The position numbers were made by a program, and so were the translations under genes. A stretch of DNA of 64,000 nucleotides from Bog-756 sp963824645 (GTDB lineage: Bacteria > Actinomycetota > Acidimicrobiia > Acidimicrobiales > RAAP-2): assembly GCA_963824645.1 (NCBI GenBank), contig CAWGQC010000004.1:310001-374000 (forward strand). Reading direction: 5' to 3'. This document shows, piece after piece, positions 52,115-60,462 of the stretch. Every line of letters starts with the position of its first letter. Position 1 is the stretch's first letter. Under the pieces are notes generated by a model, which was not told the DNA's origin, did no database searches, and saw only the letters and a list, made by a program, of their open reading frames with translations.

Positions 52115-53401
52115 GTGGAAAGGGGCACGATGGTTTCCACGTCCGCCCGTGCGCGGCCGTTGGTGGCGGTGGGCTACGGGCCGCGCTGTGTGCCGGTCAT
52201 GCAGTTGGCCGAAGCGGCCGCCGGCCTCTGCGATCTGCTGTGGTTGATCGACACCACCGTCCCCGGAATGAGCCAGATGGCCGATCTCCTCAACCGGTTC
52301 GGACCGGTCGTCGACCTCGCCGGTATCGGCGTCGAGCAGGCGGTCAAGAACCTCAGTGCCTACGAACCGGACGGTCTGACCACCTACCTCGACGCCGGCA
52401 TGGTGGAGCTGGCTGAAGTGGCCGCCGCCCTGGGCCTGCCCTTCCACAGCGCCACCACCGCCGCCGCCCTCACCGACAAGGCGTTTCAACGCCAGGCGTT
52501 GGCCGACGGCGGCCTGGATGGGCCCACCTGTCGGGTCGTCGGACCCGAGCAATCCGGGTCCGAGGTGGCCTCGCTCGGAGCCGAGGTGGACTGGCCGGTC
52601 GTTCTCAAGCCCCGGTCGGCCCAGGGCAGCCGCTACACCTTCCTGGCCCACGACGGCGCCGAGTTGGGTCGGCTCCTCGACGCCTTGGGCCCGGGTCGAC
52701 CGGAGATGGTCCTCGAGGGCTACCTGGCCGACGATCCCGACCGGGCCGGGGACGCCTATGCCGGCTACGTGTCGGTGGAGAGCGTGGTGGCCGACGGTGA
52801 CATCAGCCACCTGGCCCTCACTGGTCGCTTCCCGCCGGCCGAGAACTTCCGGGAGACCGGGTTCTTCATACCGGCCGCCCTCGACGAAGAGGAGCAGTCG
52901 GCCGTGCTGGCCCTGGCCACCCGGGCCATCGACGCCCTCGGCGTGCGCATCGGGTGCCTGCACACCGAGGTCAAGTTCACGCCCGACGGACCGCGGATCA
53001 TCGAGGTCAACGGCCGGGTGGGTGGCGGCGTGCCCGAGATGCTGGAGCGGGCCGCCGGGGTCCACCTGCTCGAGCTGACCCTGCGGGTGGCCCTGGGGCA
53101 ACCGGTGGCCATCGACGGGCCGGTGTCCACCGAGCGGATCGGCTACCGGTTCTTCCTCCAGCCCCCCGACGTCTCGGCCACGGTGAGCTCGATCGACGGG
53201 ATCAACGTGTTCAGCGATCACGCCGGGGTCGACACGGTGAGCGTCCACCAGGGGCCGGGTGCCGATCTCGACTGGCGGGACGGCTCGCGCAACCACATCG
53301 TGGCTGTGGTCGGATCGGCCGACGACCAGGAGCAGTTGCAGGCGGCCTACCGGCTCCTCCACCAGGAGGTCACGGTCACCTATACCGATGTGAGGCACTG
53401 A
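52115..53401 (+). CDS. ATP-grasp carboxylate-amine ligase
   Basis: A 428-residue ATP-grasp enzyme. The N-terminal pre-ATP domain includes LWLIDTTVPGMSQMADLLNR; ATP-binding motifs are TDKAFQRQALADGGLDGPTC, WPVVLKPRSAQGSRYTFLAH, MVLEGYLADD, and metal-binding CLHTEVKFTPDGPRIIEVNG followed by RVGGGVPEMLERAAG. This layout is that of L-amino acid ligases and BacD-like enzymes that join an amino acid to an amine through an acyl phosphate. GTG is chosen on the TAACAT box 6 nt upstream; an ATG at 52130 is an alternative. It leads a three-gene run with MetA-like and MetY-like enzymes, so its substrate is probably a homoserine- or homocysteine-derived amino acid. Confidence 0.88.
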   Translation: MERGTMVSTSARARPLVAVGYGPRCVPVMQLAEAAAGLCDLLWLIDTTVPGMSQMADLLNRFGPVVDLAGIGVEQAVKNLSAYEPDGLTTYLDAGMVELAEVAAALGLPFHSATTAAALTDKAFQRQALADGGLDGPTCRVVGPEQSGSEVASLGAEVDWPVVLKPRSAQGSRYTFLAHDGAELGRLLDALGPGRPEMVLEGYLADDPDRAGDAYAGYVSVESVVADGDISHLALTGRFPPAENFRETGFFIPAALDEEEQSAVLALATRAIDALGVRIGCLHTEVKFTPDGPRIIEVNGRVGGGVPEMLERAAGVHLLELTLRVALGQPVAIDGPVSTERIGYRFFLQPPDVSATVSSIDGINVFSDHAGVDTVSVHQGPGADLDWRDGSRNHIVAVVGSADDQEQLQAAYRLLHQEVTVTYTDVRH

Positions 53402-53404
53402 ACC

Positions 53405-54376
53405 GTGGGCGTCCGGCTGGGCCCGGTCCCGGGCCCGGCGGCGTCGTCGGGGGGAGGGCCGCCAACGCCGCGCTGGCGCGCCGCGTTGGTCAACAACATG
53501 CCCGACGCCGCTTTCGACGCCACCGAGCGACAGTTCCTGGGCCTGTTGGAGGCCGGGTCCGGATGCGAGACCATCGAGGTGTCCCGTCACACGATGGACG
53601 GTGTGCCCCGGTCGGACAGGATCGGCGACCGGATCGCCGCCGAGTACCGGCCGGTGACCGACATCGCCGCCCATCCTCCCGACCTGGTGGTGGTGACCGG
53701 GTCCAACCCGCTCCAGTCCCGTTTAGAGGACGAGCCCTACTGGTCCGATCTGTGCGGCCTGCTGGAGTGGGGGAGCGAGCACGTGCCCGCCCTGTTGCTG
53801 TCCTGTCTGTCGGCCCACGCCGCCCTGGCCACCTTCGACGGCATCGAGCGGACCACGTTGCCGGCCAAGTGCACCGGCGTGTTCCCCCAGCAGGCCGACC
53901 CCGACCATCCCCTCGCCGCCGGGCTGGTATCCCCTATCGTCCTTCCCCACTCGCGGCTCAACACCGTCCCTCCCGAGTCGGTGACCGCCGCCGGCTGGGC
54001 CGTGGCCCTGCAGTCGAAGGAGGTGGGTTGGAGCGTGATCACCAAAACGGTGAGCCGGTCCCGGGTCGTCCTGGTCCAGGGCCATCCCGAGTACGACCCC
54101 TCGAGCCTGGTGCGCGAGTACCACCGTGACGTGCGCCGCTACGCCGATCACCAGCGAGACGAGCTGCCCCGCCTGCCCCTCGACTGTGTGGCCGACCCCG
54201 ACTGGAGCCGGCTCCAGGAGTTGCACCACCGGGTGGTGGGAGGCGATCGTGACCCGGAGCTGGTGGCCGCCTTCCCCTTCGACGAGGTCGGCGCCCGGGC
54301 CCCCTGGCCGTGGCGCGGCACAGCCCTTCGCCTGTACACCAACCTGTTGGCCACCATCCCGACCAGGAGTGCCTGA
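53405..54376 (+). CDS. MetA-like homoserine O-acyltransferase (glutamine-amidotransferase fold)
   Basis: A 323-residue protein of the MetA family, which activates homoserine as an O-succinyl or O-acetyl ester. Landmarks: RAALVNNMPDAAFDATERQF, VVTGSNPLQSRLEDEPYWSD (family G..P...L.....W..), nucleophile region LLLSCLSAHAALATFDGIER (catalytic Cys; canonical MetA has CWGAQAA), VLPHSRLNTVP (catalytic His) and VQGHPEYDPSSLVREYHRD (Glu). The changed cysteine loop suggests a divergent acyl donor or acceptor. It starts 3 nt after the ATP-grasp stop and ends 4 nt before the MetY-like gene, so it is part of one transcript. Confidence 0.85.
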   Translation: MGVRLGPVPGPAASSGGGPPTPRWRAALVNNMPDAAFDATERQFLGLLEAGSGCETIEVSRHTMDGVPRSDRIGDRIAAEYRPVTDIAAHPPDLVVVTGSNPLQSRLEDEPYWSDLCGLLEWGSEHVPALLLSCLSAHAALATFDGIERTTLPAKCTGVFPQQADPDHPLAAGLVSPIVLPHSRLNTVPPESVTAAGWAVALQSKEVGWSVITKTVSRSRVVLVQGHPEYDPSSLVREYHRDVRRYADHQRDELPRLPLDCVADPDWSRLQELHHRVVGGDRDPELVAAFPFDEVGARAPWPWRGTALRLYTNLLATIPTRSA

Positions 54377-54380
54377 GGCC

Positions 54381-55658
54381 ATGCACGACGAGACCATCGC
54401 CATCCACGGCGGCTACATCCCCGACGGGACGCGGGCGGTGGCCGTGCCCATATACCAGACGGTGGCCCACGACTTCATCGACGCCGCCCATGCCGGCGCC
54501 GTACTCGACATGGAGACCCCCGGCTTCCACTACAACCGGATCAACAACCCGACCTGTGACGTCCTCGAACAGCGCATCTGTGCCCTCGAGGGGGGAACGG
54601 CCTGCCTGGTGGTGGCGTCGGGCATGGCCGCCGTGAGCTACGCCATCCTGACCGTGGCCAGCGCCGGCTCCAACTTCGTGGTGGCCCCCCAGCTCTACGG
54701 GGCCACCTTCACCTACTTCGCCCACGTGCTGCCCACCCTGGGCATCGAAGCCCGGTTCGCCGTCGACGACACGGCCGCGTCCATCGCCCCCCTCATCGAC
54801 GCCGACACCCGCGCTGTGTTCTGCGAGACCATCGGCAACCCGGCCGGCAACATCGTCGACCTCGAGGCGGTGGCGGCCGTGGCCCACGCCGCCGGCGTGC
54901 CCCTCATCGTGGACAACACGGTGGCCACCCCGCTCATGCTCAAGCCCTTCGAGCACGGGGCCGACGTGGTGGTGCACTCGCTGACCAAGTTCGTGGGCGG
55001 CCACGGCACCACCACCGGTGGGGCCATCGTGGACGGCGGCCGGTTCCCGTGGGCCGACCACCCCGACCGCTTCCCCATGTTCAACCAGCCCGAGCCCGCT
55101 TTCCACGGGGTGGTGTTCGCCCGCGATTTCCCCGAGCGCCCCTTCACCGTGCGGGCCCGTTCCACCCAGCTGCGCAACAGCGGCGCCACCTTGTCGCCCT
55201 TCAACGCCTTCCTGCTCCTGCAGGGGCTGGAGACCATGGCCGTGCGGCTGGAGCGCCACGAGGCGAACGCCCGGGCCGTGGCCGACTACCTGGCCGGCGA
55301 CCCCCGGGTGGCCTGGGTGAGCTTCGCCGGCTTCCCCGACCATCCCTACCACCACCTGGTGGAGCGCTACCTGCACGGGCGGGTGCCCTCCATCATCACC
55401 TTCGGGGCGGCCGGGGGCTACGAGGCGGGACTGGCCTTCTTCGACTCGCTCGAGCTCATCAAGCGGCTGCTCAACCTGGGGGACGCCAAGACGCTGGCCA
55501 TCCACCCCGCCTCCACCACCCACCGCCAGCTGTCGGACGAGGAACTGGTGAAGGCCGGCATCCGTCCCGAGACGATCCGCCTGTCCATCGGCATCGAGCA
55601 CATCGACGACATCATCGCCGACATCGACCAGGCTCTGACCAAGGCCACCGCCGGTTGA
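54381..55658 (+). CDS. MetY-like O-acylhomoserine sulfhydrylase / PLP gamma-replacement enzyme
   Basis: A 425-residue Cys/Met-metabolism PLP enzyme: DETIAIHGGYIPDGTRAVAV at the N-terminus, PIYQTVAHDF, FHYNRINNPTCDVLEQRICA, LEGGTACLVVASGMAAVSYA, CETIGNPAGNIVDLEAVAAV, PLIVDNTVATPLML, and the PLP lysine in VVHSLTKFVGGHGTTTGGAI. Length and the HPASTTHRQLSDEEL motif fit O-acetylhomoserine sulfhydrylase. It would replace the acyl group of an O-acylhomoserine with sulfide or another nucleophile. Next to MetA-like and ATP-grasp genes it may build a non-protein amino acid that is then ligated. Ordinary methionine synthesis remains possible. Confidence 0.92.
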   Translation: MHDETIAIHGGYIPDGTRAVAVPIYQTVAHDFIDAAHAGAVLDMETPGFHYNRINNPTCDVLEQRICALEGGTACLVVASGMAAVSYAILTVASAGSNFVVAPQLYGATFTYFAHVLPTLGIEARFAVDDTAASIAPLIDADTRAVFCETIGNPAGNIVDLEAVAAVAHAAGVPLIVDNTVATPLMLKPFEHGADVVVHSLTKFVGGHGTTTGGAIVDGGRFPWADHPDRFPMFNQPEPAFHGVVFARDFPERPFTVRARSTQLRNSGATLSPFNAFLLLQGLETMAVRLERHEANARAVADYLAGDPRVAWVSFAGFPDHPYHHLVERYLHGRVPSIITFGAAGGYEAGLAFFDSLELIKRLLNLGDAKTLAIHPASTTHRQLSDEELVKAGIRPETIRLSIGIEHIDDIIADIDQALTKATAG

Positions 55659-55659
55659 G

Positions 55660-55685
55660 CTGAGGCGCTCAGCTGAGGCGCTCAG
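55660..55685. repeat. Two tandem perfect palindromes CTGAGGCGCTCAG
   Basis: Two adjoining 13-bp copies, each with CTGAG/CTCAG arms around GCG, lie between the convergent MetY-like gene and the FAD/NAD(P)-binding gene. The second copy contains the latter's stop codon. Probable two-way terminator created by duplication, like the 22-bp array before the SsuD-like gene. Confidence 0.8.
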
Positions 55686-57490
55686 CCGATGACTGCCTCC
55701 ACGCACTCCTGGGCGTCGACCACGGCCCGGAGCCGGCTGCGGGGCGACGGCAGGTAGTGGGTGAAGTAGCGCACCCCCTCGGTGAGCACGCCGAGGATCG
55801 ACAGGCTCGGTTGTAGGCGGCCCTCGGCGTCGTAGGGGTGGAAGTCCTCGCTGATGGCAACGCTGCCCACCGCGGTGTCGCCGTAGCTCAGTTGGGTCAG
55901 TCGGCCCTTGGCGTAGAGACGGGTGAGCAGGAGCGAGCTCGAGCGGGCCAACGAGGGGAGGTCGAGATGACCCCGCACCACCCCGTCCACGGTGACCTGG
56001 GAGGGATCGTCGAGGGCGGTCGAACGTAGGCGGGCGCCCCCGTCGACGGCGGTTACCTCCGGGCCCGGTCCCAGGGGGACCTGCACCACGCCGGCGTCGA
56101 GCAGGCCGAGGAGCTGCTGGGAGCGCAGGGGCGGTGGCCCCGCCTCCAGCCGGTTTATCCGGCCCCGCACCTTGGACTGGAAGTCGATGTAGGAGTCGAG
56201 GGACAGACCGCCGAACTCGATGACCGACCGCAGCTGGTCGCGCAGGATTCGCAGCACCTCCTGGGCCGCCTTGACCGGGCTGCCCCCGACCCGCAGGGCC
56301 TCGGTGAGGTCGGCCTCGATCATGTCGTAGACCTGGCCCTGGTAGTCGGCGGCCGACGTGTAGTGGCGGTCGGATCCGGCGAACACGTGGGTGGCCGGGT
56401 CGAAACGTCCGTAGCGGGGCTCGAGGCTGTCGACCGCCTTCTCGTAGCGACCGTCGACCCAGCCCTCGCGGAGGACAGCCCGCACCTCGGACGACTCGAT
56501 GTCGCCCCCGGCCAGGAAGGCGGCGTGGGTGTAGTAGCGGGCCTGCATCTCGGCCAGGATGAGGGGCAGCAGCTCGGTCCGGAAGTCGACGTGCCGTCGC
56601 ACCGGCGAACCACCCGGATTGGTCAGGGCGGCGAACTCCTCGGGGGTGCATACCACCGGTCGGTACTGGCCGTAGGGGTCGACGCCGTGGGCCGACTTGG
56701 CGCAGTAGGGCACGCCCGAGCGCGAGTACAACGTGATACCCGGCTCCCGGCCCGAAGGCACGTAGCGCTTGCGGTCCCCCCGGTCCACGAAGGTCCCCCC
56801 CCGTCCCACGGTGAGGGCGGTGAGAACGTCGAAGCCGACCAGGCCCATGCCGGCCACGGCCACCGAGGAACCGGGCGGCGCGCTCTGGTCGAAGTACTCC
56901 ACCGGGTAGGGGCGCAGGTAGTGGACGCCGCCCTCGCCCTCCGGTTCGTTGTTCCAGGTGTGGCCGGACGTGAGCACCACATGGTCGACGGTGAGGGTGG
57001 CTCCGTTGTCGAGCAGTACCGCCTCGCGTCCTTTGAGGGCCGGTGAGATGTCGACGGCGGCGGCGTAGTGGCGGACGATCTCGAGGTTGGGCGGAGCGTC
57101 AGCCACCAGCGTGTCGTAGATCCAGACCAGGTACTCACCCATCAACCTCCGGGGGAGGTAATCGGTGGGCAGGATGGGTTCGCCGGCGGTCCCGATCCGG
57201 CACTCGTAGCCCACCCACCGGTAGCCGCAGGCCACCGCCCACTGGTGCAGGCCCACCGCATAGGGGGGCAGGGCCTCCCCGTCGGGGGCGGCGAACAGGG
57301 ACAGCTGACCGCAGGCGTTGTTGAGCACCAGGTAATCGGGTTGCTCGGCGGCGTAGACCCCGCCTCCCAGCTGACCGGGCTCGATGACGTGGAGGCGCAC
57401 CGACGTGCCCACCCGTCGGGCCCGGCTCACCGTCCGCTCCAGGACGCACAGGCCCCACGATCCGAGCCCCACGATGGCCATTTCGATCAT
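55682..57490 (-). CDS. Large FAD/NAD(P)-binding protein (NAD_binding_9 type)
   Basis: A 602-residue flavoprotein. The N-terminal dinucleotide site is MAIVGLGSWGLCVLERTVSR, followed by DYLVLNNACGQLSLFAAPDG, PTDYLPRRLMGEYLVWIYDT, HVVLTSGHTWNNEPEG, a second site SSVAVAGMGLVGFDVLTALT and a long C-terminal region rich in arginine (YIDFQSKVRGRINRLEAGPP). This family is related to lysine/ornithine N-monooxygenases and is often found in amino-acid-derived biosynthetic loci. GGGAGG precedes the ATG. Convergent with the MetY-like gene and divergent from the aldo/keto reductase. Oxidation of an amino-acid intermediate is a guess. Confidence 0.82.
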   Translation of the reverse strand: MIEMAIVGLGSWGLCVLERTVSRARRVGTSVRLHVIEPGQLGGGVYAAEQPDYLVLNNACGQLSLFAAPDGEALPPYAVGLHQWAVACGYRWVGYECRIGTAGEPILPTDYLPRRLMGEYLVWIYDTLVADAPPNLEIVRHYAAAVDISPALKGREAVLLDNGATLTVDHVVLTSGHTWNNEPEGEGGVHYLRPYPVEYFDQSAPPGSSVAVAGMGLVGFDVLTALTVGRGGTFVDRGDRKRYVPSGREPGITLYSRSGVPYCAKSAHGVDPYGQYRPVVCTPEEFAALTNPGGSPVRRHVDFRTELLPLILAEMQARYYTHAAFLAGGDIESSEVRAVLREGWVDGRYEKAVDSLEPRYGRFDPATHVFAGSDRHYTSAADYQGQVYDMIEADLTEALRVGGSPVKAAQEVLRILRDQLRSVIEFGGLSLDSYIDFQSKVRGRINRLEAGPPPLRSQQLLGLLDAGVVQVPLGPGPEVTAVDGGARLRSTALDDPSQVTVDGVVRGHLDLPSLARSSSLLLTRLYAKGRLTQLSYGDTAVGSVAISEDFHPYDAEGRLQPSLSILGVLTEGVRYFTHYLPSPRSRLRAVVDAQECVEAVIG

Positions 57491-57773
57491 CGGTGGCCTC
57501 CCGCCCAGCCGCACCGGTCACCGCGTGACGGTGCCGGGCGCGATCGGTGGAGTGGACACTGCACAGTCATGCTCACGCCGGCCCCTTCTTCGGCATCGCC
57601 GTCCATTTACGCTACGTCGCCTGAGCGCCTTAGGACAAGCATAGGGCGACGATTGTCCAGGCCGGGGGATAGGATCGGGTGACCGGTCGGGGTCGAAGGG
57701 CGCCGGTCCGGCCCTCCCACCGCGCCCACCGGCGCTGTCGGAGCGCAGCAGCCAACCACAGAAATCGGGGACG

Positions 57774-58649
57774 ATGGTCGACGAGTCGGGGACATGCCAG
57801 CTGGGAAGCCTCACCGTGCACCGGTTGGGCTTCGGCACCATGCAACTGCCGGGCGCCGGGGTGTGGGGCCCACCGACCGACCACGACCGGGCCCTGGCCG
57901 TCCTGCGTCGGGCCGTCGAACTGGGCGTCGACCTGTTCGACACGGCCGACTCCTACGGGCCCAACGTGGCCGAAGAGCTGGTCCGTGAGGCTCTCCATCC
58001 TTACCCCCCGTCGCTGCGCATCGCCACCAAGGCCGGCCTGACCCGCTCGGGTCCCGGCGAGTGGGCCTCGTGCGGTCGCCCCGACTATCTGCGGGCCCAG
58101 TGCGAGGGGAGCCTGGCCCGTCTGGGGGTGGACCGCATCGACCTGTTCCAGTTGCACCGGATCGACCCGGAGGTACCGGCCGACGACCAGTTCGGCACCC
58201 TCCGTGATTTACGCCAAGAGGGCAAGGTGGCCGAGGTGGGCCTGTCCGAGGTGTCCGTCGATGAGATCGAGGCGGCCTGCCGGATCGTGCCGGTGGTCAG
58301 CGTGCAGAACCGCTACAACATTGCCGAGCGCGGCGCTGACGACGTGCTCGACTACTGCGAGCAGAACGGGATCGGCTTCATCCCCTGGTGCCCGCTGGCC
58401 AGCGGCAAGCTGTCCCGCGCCGGCGGCCCGCTGGACCGGGTGGCCGGTGAGCTCGGAGCCACCGTCACCCAGGTGTGCCTGGCCTGGCTCCTGCGTCGCT
58501 CACCGGTCATGGTGCCCATCCCCGGGACCGCATCGGTGGCCCACCTGGAGGAGAACTGCGCGGCCGCCGGCCTGTCGCTGTCCGATCAGCAGTACGACGA
58601 GCTCAGCTCGTCCCGCAAGCCGTTGCGCCGCTGGGCGCTCACCGGGTGA
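57774..58649 (+). CDS. Aldo/keto reductase
   Basis: A 291-residue NADPH-dependent TIM-barrel reductase. The catalytic tetrad is visible: Asp and Tyr in LFDTADSYGPNVAEELV, Lys in RIATKAGLTRSG, His in LFQLHRIDPEVPADDQFG. Also VGLSEVSVDEIEAACRIVPV, VSVQNRYNIAERG, WCPLASGKL and the cofactor region VPIPGTASVAHLEENCAAAG. GGGGA precedes the ATG. A TAGGAT -10-like box about 100 bp upstream suggests a leader transcript. Substrate unknown; possibly part of the neighbouring pathway with the amidohydrolase and ligase. Confidence 0.92.
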   Translation: MVDESGTCQLGSLTVHRLGFGTMQLPGAGVWGPPTDHDRALAVLRRAVELGVDLFDTADSYGPNVAEELVREALHPYPPSLRIATKAGLTRSGPGEWASCGRPDYLRAQCEGSLARLGVDRIDLFQLHRIDPEVPADDQFGTLRDLRQEGKVAEVGLSEVSVDEIEAACRIVPVVSVQNRYNIAERGADDVLDYCEQNGIGFIPWCPLASGKLSRAGGPLDRVAGELGATVTQVCLAWLLRRSPVMVPIPGTASVAHLEENCAAAGLSLSDQQYDELSSSRKPLRRWALTG

Positions 58650-58698
58650 GCGACCGTACGCGGTCGGACGAGGAGACACGGCCAAACGAGGAGACAGA

Positions 58699-60462
58699 GT
58701 GCCTGCCGATCTGGTGATCCGCAACGGCCTGGTGGCCGACGGGACCGGTGGCCCCCTGCGCCGAATGGATGTGGCGGTGGAGGGCCAGCTCATCACCGCG
58801 GTCGGGGACGACGTGGGCCCCGGCCGGCGCGAGCTGGATGCCGATGGCCAACTGGTCACCCCCGGCTTCGTCGATCCCCACACCCACTACGACGGCCAGG
58901 CCACCTGGGACAGCCAACTGGCTCCGTCCTCCCACCATGGGGTGACCACCGTGGCCATGGGTAATTGCGGGGTGGGATTCGCGCCGGTGGCCCCCGACCG
59001 CCACACCTGGCTCATCGAGATGATGGAGGGGGTGGAGGACATCCCGGGCACGGCCCTGCACGAGGGGCTGCGGTGGGACTGGGAGTCGTTCCCCCAGTTC
59101 CTCGACGCCCTCGAGCGTCAGCCCCGGGCCATCGACGTGGGCGCCCATCTGCCCCACGCCGCCCTGCGCGCTTTTGTGATGGGCGAAAGAGGTGCCGATC
59201 CAGCCGAGCACCCGACGGAAAAGGAGCTGGGAAACATGGCCCGGTTGTTGGGCGAGGGGCTCGACGCCGGGGCCATCGGGGTGTCCACCTCACGCACCGA
59301 GCGGCACCGCACCAGCGGCGGCGACAACCTGGGCACGCTGCGGGCCCGCGAACCCGAACTCATGACCCTGGCCTCGGTGCTGGCCGAGCGGGGCACCGGT
59401 GTCTTCCAGCTCCTGTCGGACAGCTACCGGACGACCGACGACGACTTCGCCCGGGCCGAGTTCGATCTGGTGGCCGCCTTCGCCCGGGTCAGTGGCCGGC
59501 CGGTCAGCTACACCGTCCAGCAGGACAGCGAGGCTCCGGAGCGGTGGCGCGACCTGATGGCCCTGGCTACCGCCCTGCGGGAGGAAGGCCTGGACGTAAA
59601 GGCCCAGGTTGCGCCCCGCCCCATCGGCGTGCTCCTCGGTCTTCAGGCCTCGGTCAACGTGTTCACCCCGGCCCGGGCCTACGCCCGCATCGCCGACCTC
59701 CCCCTGGCCGAGCGCCTCGAGGCCCTCCGGGACCCCGAGCGCCGTAGCCAGATCATCGAGGGTCATGCCGCCCGCACCTCGGGTCCCGACGCCTTCGCCG
59801 GCATGGCCTTCTTCGCCCGCTTCGACGAGATGTACGTGCTCGACGATCCCGTCGACTACAACCTCGACGCCAGCCGCTCGCTGGGCGCTACCGCCCGTCG
59901 GGCCGGCGTGGACCCGCGGGAGTACGCCTACGACATCCAGCTCCAGCGGGACGGCAATCAACTCATCTACACGCCCATGTTCAACTTCGTCCACGGAAAC
60001 CTGGACGACGTGCACACCATGATCACCGATCCGGTGGCCCTGTTCGGCCTGTCCGACGCCGGTGCCCATTGTGGGCAGATCTGCGACGGGTCCATGACCA
60101 CCACTTATCTGTCGCTGTGGGGGCGGGACCGTGGCGACGGCGACGGGATCCCCGTCGAGCAGGTGGTCCACCAGATCACCCAGCGCCCGGCCGCCCATTT
60201 CGGTTGGCTGGACCGGGGAGTGGTCGAGCCCGGCCGCCTGGCCGATCTCAACGTCATCGACCTCGAGGGTCTGGGGTGCCGGCCCCCGGAGATCACCACG
60301 GATCTGCCGGCCGGCGGCCGGCGTCTCCTGCAGGCGGCCACGGGCTATCGCTGGACGGTCAAGCGGGGACAGGTCACCTTCGAGGACGGCCAGCCCACCG
60401 GCGCACTGCCGGGCACCTTGGTGCGGGGGACCGGGTCGCCGCCGGTCGGAGCCAAGGGTTGA
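58699..60462 (+). CDS. N-acyl-D-amino-acid deacylase-like amidohydrolase
   Basis: A 587-residue amidohydrolase_3-type metalloenzyme. The start ADLVIRNGLVADGTGGPLRR, metal-binding VDPHTHYDGQATWDSQLAPS, GVTTVAMGNCGVGFAPVAPD, GAIGVSTSRTERHRTSGGDN and the C-terminal GLSDAGAHCGQICDGSMTTT with NVIDLEGL are typical of D-aminoacylases and dihydropyrimidinase-like proteins. Substrates may be N-acyl-D-amino acids or cyclic amides. GAGGAG precedes the GTG by 5 nt. Its stop overlaps the TTG of the adenylation gene (TTGA), so the two are translated together. Confidence 0.87.
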   Translation: MPADLVIRNGLVADGTGGPLRRMDVAVEGQLITAVGDDVGPGRRELDADGQLVTPGFVDPHTHYDGQATWDSQLAPSSHHGVTTVAMGNCGVGFAPVAPDRHTWLIEMMEGVEDIPGTALHEGLRWDWESFPQFLDALERQPRAIDVGAHLPHAALRAFVMGERGADPAEHPTEKELGNMARLLGEGLDAGAIGVSTSRTERHRTSGGDNLGTLRAREPELMTLASVLAERGTGVFQLLSDSYRTTDDDFARAEFDLVAAFARVSGRPVSYTVQQDSEAPERWRDLMALATALREEGLDVKAQVAPRPIGVLLGLQASVNVFTPARAYARIADLPLAERLEALRDPERRSQIIEGHAARTSGPDAFAGMAFFARFDEMYVLDDPVDYNLDASRSLGATARRAGVDPREYAYDIQLQRDGNQLIYTPMFNFVHGNLDDVHTMITDPVALFGLSDAGAHCGQICDGSMTTTYLSLWGRDRGDGDGIPVEQVVHQITQRPAAHFGWLDRGVVEPGRLADLNVIDLEGLGCRPPEITTDLPAGGRRLLQAATGYRWTVKRGQVTFEDGQPTGALPGTLVRGTGSPPVGAKG

